Shown here piece after piece: positions 12,471 through 18,986 of a stretch of DNA of 24,159 nucleotides. Each line of letters begins with the position of its first letter. The first letter of the stretch is position 1. Below the pieces are notes generated by a model. That model was not told the DNA's origin. It saw nothing but the letters and a program-made list of their open reading frames with translations, and searched no databases. The stretch is from a virus. The stretch covers positions 1 to 24,159 of IMG/VR virus record IMGVR_UViG_3300022200_003336. One strand, 5' to 3'. The translations under genes and the position numbers were made by a program.

Positions 12471-12864
12471 GCCAGCCTTAAAATCGGATGAATTATTTAT
12501 TAAACTAGTTTATAAAGACTGTAAAAATGAGATTGGAAGTTTTAATCTTTACAACTGCTGGGACGATTATTTAAATCAAGAAAGCCCATATAAATTTTAC
12601 ATTCTTGAAAACATAGGCATGATAAGGTTTGGTTTCTCAAAAAGAATAAATGCCTTTGTGGTTAAGGATTTTGGTATTGTTTCTGAAAAACAGAGATGCG
12701 GGTTTGGTGAATTGTTCTTTAAAAATTTACCTAGACCAGTTTACCTGACTTGTAATACTGACAACGAAAAGGGCAATTCATTTTACAAAAAAATGGGTAT
12801 GAAATTCATTGGCACTAAACTTTCAAAAAATAAAAAGAAAAAAATGAATATATGGGTCATGTAA
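12460..12864 (+). CDS. GNAT-family N-acetyltransferase
   Basis: The 134-residue protein has the GNAT fold order: an N-terminal strand-helix (MKFRPALKSDELFIKLVY), a central strand pair, the acetyl-CoA loop region VSEKQRCGFGELFF (74-87, Q-R-x-G-x-G), and the C-terminal NTDNEKGNSFYKKMGMKF segment (99-116, typical motif B). It would acetylate an amine. In the cassette the likely substrate is an amino group on a modified base or its precursor. It overlaps the amidotransferase gene by 11 bases and the next gene by 13, so the three are translated together. Confidence 0.85.
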   Translation: MKFRPALKSDELFIKLVYKDCKNEIGSFNLYNCWDDYLNQESPYKFYILENIGMIRFGFSKRINAFVVKDFGIVSEKQRCGFGELFFKNLPRPVYLTCNTDNEKGNSFYKKMGMKFIGTKLSKNKKKKMNIWVM

Positions 12865-13682
12865 GCTATACGGATTACCATAATCATTCAATGCAAGCCA
12901 AAGATGTTGATCCTTCTGTGATTTGTTTGAAGTATTTGGCTGACAGGTTTGAATTGAATTTATCCCAAAGGTATTGGATTTCTTTTTTATACGGAACTAA
13001 TTATTGTGCCACAACCACATTTTTAATGTATAATGAATTTCCTGATTTTGAATTAGTTGATTTGAAACGAATGCAAAATTGGTGGGATAGAAACAAAGAA
13101 AAATTAATATTCCAAACAGATCGCCTAAGGGTAAAAACAGGTAATGGTTTTATCCCTGCATTCGTTAGTTATAAAAATTTAGTAAAATCTTCTCAAGAAA
13201 AATATTTCAATGATTCAAAGGATTGGAAAGACTGCTACTCAAAAATAACTTCTATTAAAAATTTCGGCAGATTTAGCACCTTCAATTATCTTGATGTGTT
13301 AAACCAAATAACCTCAACCATCCATTCGCCTACATATTTGAATATGCTTGAGGCTGAAAGTTGTAGGAATGGAATTTGTTTTGCAATAGGAAAAGAAGAT
13401 TGGATTGACCAAAAATTGACAAAAGAAAAAGCAGTTCATTTACATAATGTTTTTTTGAATTTGTTAAAAACTCACGAAGGAAATATTTATCAAATTGAAA
13501 CCACCTTGTGTGCATATAAAAAATACAGACTTGGTAAAAGATATGTTGGTTACTATATTGAACGCATGAGGAAAGAAATAGATACTATGGAGAAGCGATT
13601 CCCTGATGGGGTAGCCTGGGAAACATTATGGCAATTCAGAGAAGAGACATTTGAAAAAAAATATTTAAAAGAATTTAGTTAA
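12852..13682 (+). CDS. probable amino acid:DNA transferase (alpha-glutamyl/putrescinyl thymine pyrophosphorylase-like)
   Basis: The 276-residue protein resembles, from memory, the phage transferases that displace the pyrophosphate of activated 5-hydroxymethyl-dU with an amino compound. Recognised features are KNFGRFSTFNYLDVL (136-150), AESCRNGICFAIGKEDW (168-184), ETTLCAYKKYRLGKRYVGYY (216-235) and a final WETLWQFREE (256-265). The fold is expected to be related to HhH DNA glycosylases. Context is strong: kinase and TET/JBP oxygenase genes follow directly. Substrate (amino acid, polyamine or ammonia) cannot be read from sequence. Confidence 0.8.
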   Translation: MGHVSYTDYHNHSMQAKDVDPSVICLKYLADRFELNLSQRYWISFLYGTNYCATTTFLMYNEFPDFELVDLKRMQNWWDRNKEKLIFQTDRLRVKTGNGFIPAFVSYKNLVKSSQEKYFNDSKDWKDCYSKITSIKNFGRFSTFNYLDVLNQITSTIHSPTYLNMLEAESCRNGICFAIGKEDWIDQKLTKEKAVHLHNVFLNLLKTHEGNIYQIETTLCAYKKYRLGKRYVGYYIERMRKEIDTMEKRFPDGVAWETLWQFREETFEKKYLKEFS

Positions 13683-14161
13683 TGACAATTTTGTTAATTG
13701 GATATTGTGGAAGTGGGAAAACTTGGGTAATGAAAAACCTAATAAAACATCACGATTTAAATTTAAAAGCTAAAACGAAATTAATTCATTTTAGAACTAA
13801 TAAAAAAATATGCGTTCTTGGCAATTATGATGGAAGCGTTTTTGAAGGAGGAGACAAATTATCAATGGCTGTTAGTTTAGATTTTCAAAACTTTAAAAAG
13901 ATAAAAGATAAGGAAAATTTTATAGTGATTTGTGAAGGAGATAGATTTATGAATCAAAATTTTATAAAAACATTTAATCCTTTTATAATTAAGATTCAAG
14001 ATAATGGCGAAATGGGTAGAAAAGCAAGAGGATCAAATCAAACCCAAAGACATCTTACGTCAATTCAAACTAGAGTAAACAATATTAAAGAAAATAGGAT
14101 AGTTAAAAATAGCAATGAAGCTTTATCACTAATAAATCAAATAATAAATGAAACGAATTGA
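13682..14161 (+). CDS. P-loop kinase, probable 5-hydroxymethyl-dU DNA kinase
   Basis: The 159-residue protein has a Walker A loop GYCGSGKT (7-14), the segment GNYDGSVFEGGDKLSMAV (47-64), an acidic EGDRFM (85-90) in the place of Walker B, and a basic lid-like RKARGSNQTQRH (113-124). The YDG-x-x-FxGGDKLSM and EGDR motifs match what I recall of phage 5-hydroxymethyluracil DNA kinases, which phosphorylate the hydroxymethyl group in DNA. It overlaps the transferase by one base and the oxygenase by 14 bases. A general nucleotide kinase is the alternative but would not explain these motifs. Confidence 0.83.
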   Translation: MTILLIGYCGSGKTWVMKNLIKHHDLNLKAKTKLIHFRTNKKICVLGNYDGSVFEGGDKLSMAVSLDFQNFKKIKDKENFIVICEGDRFMNQNFIKTFNPFIIKIQDNGEMGRKARGSNQTQRHLTSIQTRVNNIKENRIVKNSNEALSLINQIINETN

Positions 14162-14942
14162 TCTTGTTAAAATAGACCATGATCGGAAGATCGGTGAGGT
14201 TTGCGAATACATTGAACCAAATGTTATTGAAGATTGTGTTTTTTATTCAGAGGGTGAGCCGATTGGATTTTACTTAACCAAAATGCCTGAAAAAATGTGC
14301 AAGTTAGCAGATTTGGCAAACGCAGAATTAAGAAGTAAAAATGTGCCAAAGTCAAATATGAATAGAAGTGATGCCGTAAAGAAATTTATGGAAGGAGGAA
14401 TGTCAGAAATGAAAAAAGGAGTTTCTCAGTATTCAACAATTATTGGCTCAACTCCTCCAAGACCTCACATGAGAAGGCCATACCCTTCTATATCTTCAGT
14501 TCATGGAGTAAAGACAGCCCAAACTTTTATAAAAGCTATGCTTTTGCTTGCAAGGGAAAGTGAAGAGTTAATTAAACAAATACTTCCAGAACAATATGAA
14601 AGGCAAGTAAAGGTTTTTTCTGATGTTCCTGAAAAATGGAGATTCGCAAATTTATTTACTAGCTCTATTTCAAACTACAATATTCCTGCTCCTTTTCATA
14701 GAGACACTGGAAACATAGTTGGGGCTGTAAATGTCATTATTTGCAAAAAGCAAAATTCAAAAGGAGGTGATCTCCACATTCCTGATTACAATGCGACAAT
14801 AGGACAAAGAGATAATTCAATTTTAGTTTACCCGGCTTGGAGGAACGTACACGGGGTTACCCCGATTGTGCCAACTCACGAAGGAGGGTACCGGAACAGT
14901 CTAGTTTTTTACCCGTTGAAAGCATTTAAAGGACTTGAATAA
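14148..14942 (+). CDS. TET/JBP-type 2-oxoglutarate/Fe(II) dioxygenase
   Basis: The 264-residue enzyme shows the double-stranded beta-helix iron site: His184 and Asp186 in FHRDTGN, His235 in NVHGVTPI, and the 2-oxoglutarate-binding Arg249 in GGYRNSLVFYPL. GGDLHIPDYN (206-215) and HGVTPI are typical of phage TET/JBP proteins, which hydroxylate the methyl group of thymine or 5-methylcytosine in DNA. The N-terminal part (VSQYSTIIG, PPRPHMRRPYPSISSVH) also fits phage members. It ends the cassette, 18 bases before the small terminase gene. Base composition turns GC-richer in its last 115 bases. Confidence 0.9.
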   Translation: MKRIDLVKIDHDRKIGEVCEYIEPNVIEDCVFYSEGEPIGFYLTKMPEKMCKLADLANAELRSKNVPKSNMNRSDAVKKFMEGGMSEMKKGVSQYSTIIGSTPPRPHMRRPYPSISSVHGVKTAQTFIKAMLLLARESEELIKQILPEQYERQVKVFSDVPEKWRFANLFTSSISNYNIPAPFHRDTGNIVGAVNVIICKKQNSKGGDLHIPDYNATIGQRDNSILVYPAWRNVHGVTPIVPTHEGGYRNSLVFYPLKAFKGLE

Positions 14943-14960
14943 TTATCAAAATTCAACACT

Positions 14961-15296
14961 ATGAAAAAGCCTGAAGTATCAGTAATCGAGAAAGCCATTG
15001 TGAAGTCATTTGGGAACCTTTCTACGGCCGCAAGGTCTTTGCAGGTAGATAGAGCCACCCTTTACAAATGGATCGAGCAGGAGGGCCTAGAACAGGCCGT
15101 AATCGAAGGCAGGAATACGAGGCTAGATTTTGTTGAAAGCAAACTTGATCAGAAGATAGATAGCGGTGATACCACTGCCATTATTTTCTTTCTCAAGACT
15201 CAAGGTAAAAGCCGAGGATACATCGAACGTCAAGAGGTAACCGGGGCCGATGGCAAAAAACTATTCGAGGTGACCATTGTAGATGGAACTGATTAA
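14961..15296 (+). CDS. terS: terminase small subunit (HTH type)
   Basis: The 111-residue protein has an N-terminal HTH (SVIEKAIVKSFGNLSTAARS and LQVDRATLYKWIEQEGLEQA, about 7-46), and a helical oligomerisation region ending GKSRGYIERQEVTGADGKK. This Fis-like HTH and RGY-x-ER-x-E ending are typical of small terminases that recognise the packaging site. It overlaps the large subunit gene by 14 bases. Confidence 0.83.
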   Translation: MKKPEVSVIEKAIVKSFGNLSTAARSLQVDRATLYKWIEQEGLEQAVIEGRNTRLDFVESKLDQKIDSGDTTAIIFFLKTQGKSRGYIERQEVTGADGKKLFEVTIVDGTD

Positions 15297-16443
15297 GCTA
15301 AAAACCAACAAAGTATTTAAGCAGCTTGAAACCTCCACGGCTAAAATTGTAGTTCAGCAGGGAGGCACGAGATCAGGGAAGACCTTCAATATTTTACTTT
15401 GGATTATTTTTTCGTACTGCGAAAGAAATGAGGGTAAGATCATAACCATTTGCCGCAAGTCATTCCCAGCCTTAAGGGGTACTGTGATGCGTGACTTTTT
15501 TCAGATCATTAAAGACCACGAGATCTACACCGAAGAAGCGCACTCCAAGACTGCCAACGAATACACAATAAATAAAAATACAATCGAGTTTATTTCTTTG
15601 GATATGCCTCAGAAGATCAGGGGCCGCAAGAGGGATCTACTATTTGCAAACGAGGCCAATGAGTTAACGCAGGAGGATTGGACTCAGCTACTTTTTAGAA
15701 CCAATGAAAAGGTGATTTTAGACTACAACCCATCTGAAGAATTCCATTGGATTTATGATCAGGTGCTACCTAGAAAGGATGTCGACTTCTTTCAAACCAC
15801 TTACAAGGATAACCCATTTTTAGGCGATGTAATCAAAGAAGAAATCGAAAGGCTTAGAGGGGTAGATGAAAACTACTGGAGGGTGTACGGCCTCGGAGAA
15901 AGGGGTACTGCTAGATCCTTGGTATATACTTTCACCACCTGCAAAGAAATCCCAACGGAAGCGAAGCTTGTAAGCTACGGCCTTGACTTTGGTTACTCAT
16001 CAGATCCGACATCCTTGGTTCGCACGTATCTTTTAGAGGACAATATGTACGTGGACGAATTGCTTTACCGCACCGGGATGACCAACCAAGACATCGCAAA
16101 TGAGATGAAGGTGTTGGGCCTTGACAGGAGTAACGAGATCTATGCGGATTCAGCTGAGCCAAAAAGTATAGAGGAGATTTACCGGATGGGCTGGAATGTA
16201 AAGCCAACAATTAAGGGATCAATCAACATAGGGATAGACATCATCCGAAGATATAAGCTTCACGCAACCGAAAGCAGTTTTAACCTGATCAAGGAGCTGC
16301 GTAACTACAAATACATCGAGGACAAAAACGGGCACATGACTAACAAGCCGGTTGACAATTTTAACCACGCATTGGATGCCCTGCGCTATTCGGTAGTAAA
16401 CAAGATTTCGCAAAGCCATTTGGGTCGCTACTCCTTCAGATAA
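15283..16443 (+). CDS. terL: terminase large subunit
   Basis: The 386-residue protein has a packaging ATPase domain with Walker A GGTRSGKT (27-34), Walker B-like LLFANEAN (119-126), and the coupling segment LDYNPSEEFHWIYDQVL. The C-terminal nuclease of RNase H fold shows Asp235 in LDFGYSSDP, Asp289 in ADSAEP, and His362/Asp365 in NHALDALRYS. It pumps DNA into the prohead and cuts the concatemer. No portal or capsid gene follows it in this window, which is unusual. Length is near the low end for the family. Confidence 0.95.
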   Translation: MELIKLKTNKVFKQLETSTAKIVVQQGGTRSGKTFNILLWIIFSYCERNEGKIITICRKSFPALRGTVMRDFFQIIKDHEIYTEEAHSKTANEYTINKNTIEFISLDMPQKIRGRKRDLLFANEANELTQEDWTQLLFRTNEKVILDYNPSEEFHWIYDQVLPRKDVDFFQTTYKDNPFLGDVIKEEIERLRGVDENYWRVYGLGERGTARSLVYTFTTCKEIPTEAKLVSYGLDFGYSSDPTSLVRTYLLEDNMYVDELLYRTGMTNQDIANEMKVLGLDRSNEIYADSAEPKSIEEIYRMGWNVKPTIKGSINIGIDIIRRYKLHATESSFNLIKELRNYKYIEDKNGHMTNKPVDNFNHALDALRYSVVNKISQSHLGRYSFR

Positions 16444-16475
16444 ATACACAAACCAAACAAAATATATTTCTAGCT

Positions 16476-17078
16476 ATGTGGGACAAATTAACAGTCGGGC
16501 AGTTCATAACCTTGTACGATATCGAGGTGAACGGAAACCTTAACATTATCGAGAAGCAACAAAAAATGCTAGCGGTGATCGAGGGGAAAGATGAGAGCGA
16601 GTACGATAACTACAAGTACCGGGACCTGATTCAGGAGTACGGGAAAAAGCTTTCTTTCTTTGACAATATACCTGAGACCAAGCCCGTGGACTACTTGCAG
16701 GTTGCAACAAAAAGATACAAGTTTTGTTACGAAATGCACGAGATCACGGCAGGGCAGTACATCGATATCCTAGCCTTTGCAGGGGAGATCATGCAGCTGA
16801 ATAAGATTGCTGCCTGCTTCTTTCTTCCGATGGAAGGGGACAAGTACAAAGGCTATGGGGTAGTGCCTCATGACGTGGTATCTGAGGATCTCTTGGAGGC
16901 TAACTTCCTAGAGGTTTATGGGTGCATGCTTTTTTTTTGTCAACTATTCAACGAATTAATAAGCGTTACAATAACCTCCTCAATTCAGAACAAGGAGCTG
17001 GCGGGGAAGGCAGTCCGTTTATGGAAAGGTGGGGCTGGGTACACAGCACAAAGCAGGTCGCAGACTTCCAAAACATAA
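16476..17078 (+). CDS. tail assembly chaperone-like protein, zero-frame product
   Basis: The 200-residue frame begins MWDKLTVGQFITLYDIEVNG and is well formed up to residue 154 (EVYGCMLFF). After a run of nine T (16930-16938) its translation becomes unlike a natural protein end (ITSSIQNKELAGKAVRLWKG), while the -1 frame continues plausibly. Position after terminase and before tail-completion genes, and the frameshift, fit tail assembly chaperones, although no conserved family motif is recognised. Either both forms are made, or the true product is the fused 242-residue protein. Confidence 0.65.
   Translation: MWDKLTVGQFITLYDIEVNGNLNIIEKQQKMLAVIEGKDESEYDNYKYRDLIQEYGKKLSFFDNIPETKPVDYLQVATKRYKFCYEMHEITAGQYIDILAFAGEIMQLNKIAACFFLPMEGDKYKGYGVVPHDVVSEDLLEANFLEVYGCMLFFCQLFNELISVTITSSIQNKELAGKAVRLWKGGAGYTAQSRSQTSKT
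16931..16937 (+). promoter_or_regulatory. -1 ribosomal frameshift slippery site T_TTT_TTT
   Basis: In the zero frame the codons are CTT TTT TTT TGT, so T16931 TTT TTT16937 is an ideal X_XXY_YYZ heptamer. Slipping back one base leads to codon TTG at 16937-16939 and an open frame to 17203. No obvious stimulatory stem is seen just downstream. The same pattern could come from one inserted T in the genome or in the assembly. Confidence 0.6.
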
Positions 17079-17203
17079 CCGTAAACCAAGCATTTGAATT
17101 AAAGGTAATTGAGTATTTAAATACCCTAGCATATTTAAAGGATTATAACAAGTACAAAGACAACGAATACAAGAAATGGCAGTTGCAACAAAAGCTCAAG
17201 TAG
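16937..17203 (+). CDS. -1 frame continuation of the chaperone-like protein
   Basis: From the slip site this frame adds 88 residues (LSTIQRINKRYNNLLNSEQG, then SPFMERWGWVHSTKQVADFQ and LKVIEYLNTLAYLKDYNKYK). The RWGW segment and the helical LNTLAYL end look like the C-terminal part of proteins in the same position in other Bacteroidota phages. The fused protein would be 242 residues. Independent start at GTG 16922 is unlikely. It overlaps the next gene by 28 bases. Confidence 0.68.
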   Translation: MSTIQRINKRYNNLLNSEQGAGGEGSPFMERWGWVHSTKQVADFQNITVNQAFELKVIEYLNTLAYLKDYNKYKDNEYKKWQLQQKLK

Positions 17204-17805
17204 CGGATCTTAAGATAGGCGGGAGAACCCTGAAGGGCAACGAATATATTGCTGCGGTTGAAGGTGCCTTGGTTAAAAATGTGACCGATGCAATGACCAA
17301 GCTAGGCATTGAGATAGTCGACAACCTAGGCAAATATTCACCTGCCGATAGTGGTAAGCTTGCAAGTTCCTTTTCGGTGATCGGGGTTAAAGAAACAAAG
17401 ACCGGGTACCGATTAGAGATTGCCGTGGGTGCCGACTATTCAGATTTTCAAGACAAAGGAGTAAGGGGTGTTAACCATGATTTAAAAAATAAAAAGACAT
17501 ACCCAAATAAAGACGGAGATCACTACCAATTCAAAACCTACTTTATGCCTGCAAAAGCATTAATGCAATTACAAGGCTGGATGAAGCGTAAGAACATGGA
17601 GATTGAAGCTACCAACCTAATCGAGGGACGGCAGATGCTACCACAGATATCGAGTAGCGCAAAGCGGATGGCTTACTATATTAAAAAGTACGGGATCGAG
17701 GGCAAGCAATTTGTAAAGAAATCAATCGATGAAGCTACACCTCAATTCAATATCGACATTCAAGAAATAGGATTTAATTCACTAGTTTTAAAAGTAAGCA
17801 AATGA
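17176..17805 (+). CDS. HK97 gp10-like tail-completion protein
   Basis: The 209-residue protein has a helical N-terminal half (VKNVTDAMTKLGIEIVDNLG), then SPADSGKLASSFSVIGVKE and VGADYSDFQDKGVRGVNHD. The sequence S-P-x-D-x-G-x-L-x-x-S followed by a strand and [YF]-x-D-x-G-V-x-G is characteristic of HK97 gp10-like proteins that join tail and head. The C-terminal segment (MAYYIKKYGIEGKQFVKKSI) is helical. It overlaps the preceding frame and shares ATGA with the next gene. Confidence 0.72.
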   Translation: MAVATKAQVADLKIGGRTLKGNEYIAAVEGALVKNVTDAMTKLGIEIVDNLGKYSPADSGKLASSFSVIGVKETKTGYRLEIAVGADYSDFQDKGVRGVNHDLKNKKTYPNKDGDHYQFKTYFMPAKALMQLQGWMKRKNMEIEATNLIEGRQMLPQISSSAKRMAYYIKKYGIEGKQFVKKSIDEATPQFNIDIQEIGFNSLVLKVSK

Positions 17806-18986
17806 TCACTTTAGTAGAACCAACCATCGCCTACCTACCTGCATTTAACAGGATAAACTATACGATAAGCAGCACCAACGCAAACCTTCCCGGATTTAAG
17901 TATGTGATCAAGGTTTACAACATTGCGGACGAATTAATTACTCAGGCTTTTTACGATTCCCCTGCCAACCCGGCGGACTCAGTCGAGTTTGATGTAAGCA
18001 AGTTTGTGTCCGTAAACTTTACCTACACGAGCGGATTTTATCAGGTAGCTACATCGGCAAGCGATACCAATATCATTAAGGGATTCTACCTTAAGTGCTA
18101 CGAATACTATGAGGTTGCAGGGGTCTTTCAAATAGTTACTGCTTCCGAGGTAGTAAGTTCAACTAAGTATGCTTTGGCTGCTTCCTTTCCTTTGCTAGAA
18201 GAAAATAATTGGACGGCTGACATAGCAAAATATACGGGGGCAAGCAATACTAATTACCTACCGCTAACCGATTGGTCTACGATTAAAGCAAGGGAAACAG
18301 ATCCGCAAATATTTGCTTTTATTAATACCGGACTTTTAACGAATGTCGAGTTGCTAGTGACGTACAATAACGCAACTACTCAAACGTATTACATTACACC
18401 TTCTGCTCCTGCAGTTAATCCTAGCGTGACTTATATTCAGGTTACTGCTTTAACCTACGGGGCAAACGTCAACAACATTCAGCTATTTACGAATTGGAAT
18501 AACGGATCTGCAAGGCGGGCAAAGTTTGCTACGATCTACACTCAAGGTTGCGGCCGGTACGATCCGATGCGCTTGGCATATATCAACAAGTATGGTGCCT
18601 TCGACTTCTTTAACTTTGACCTAGTAAGCAAGACAACCTTTGATGTTGAGCGAAAGGGATATGAGAAGAATTATAGTGGAGGTATTTATGAGGCCAACGG
18701 AGTAGTAGTAAAAAACATTAACCCAATTTACTATACGAAGGAAACACAAAAGTGGAAGATCATAAGCGATTACCTAACCGATGATCAGGCCGAGATCCTC
18801 AGAGAGTTGTATTCTTCACCCTTGGTTTATATGAACTTGGTGAACGATAACTACATTAACTTTTCTTGGATACCTGTGAAGCTTTCTGCGACCTCCTACG
18901 AGGTCAAAAAGACTGCGATAGATAAAGTATTCAACATAGAATTAGATCTCGAATTTGGGCTTATAAACACCCGACAAGTAATATGA
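17802..18986 (+). CDS. tail structural protein (394 aa)
   Basis: The protein is almost wholly strand-rich (PAFNRINYTISSTNANLPGF, VEFDVSKFVSVNFTY), with repeated Ig-like or carbohydrate-module-like character and no membrane segment. A C-terminal segment (LTDDQAEILRELYSSPLVYM) is followed by a beta end. Such proteins lie between tail-completion and tail-tip genes in Bacteroidota phages and are thought to be virion components. The exact part (distal tail or baseplate) is inferred from order alone. Confidence 0.65.
   Translation: MITLVEPTIAYLPAFNRINYTISSTNANLPGFKYVIKVYNIADELITQAFYDSPANPADSVEFDVSKFVSVNFTYTSGFYQVATSASDTNIIKGFYLKCYEYYEVAGVFQIVTASEVVSSTKYALAASFPLLEENNWTADIAKYTGASNTNYLPLTDWSTIKARETDPQIFAFINTGLLTNVELLVTYNNATTQTYYITPSAPAVNPSVTYIQVTALTYGANVNNIQLFTNWNNGSARRAKFATIYTQGCGRYDPMRLAYINKYGAFDFFNFDLVSKTTFDVERKGYEKNYSGGIYEANGVVVKNINPIYYTKETQKWKIISDYLTDDQAEILRELYSSPLVYMNLVNDNYINFSWIPVKLSATSYEVKKTAIDKVFNIELDLEFGLINTRQVI

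Noticed and set aside
15932-16210. Minus-strand frame of 92 codons inside the terminase gene
   Set aside because: It is a shadow of terL, which has clear motifs over the same bases.
16922-16936. GTG 16922 as an independent start of the -1 frame
   Set aside because: The slippery heptamer in exact phase and the good quality of the upstream zero frame explain the -1 frame better.
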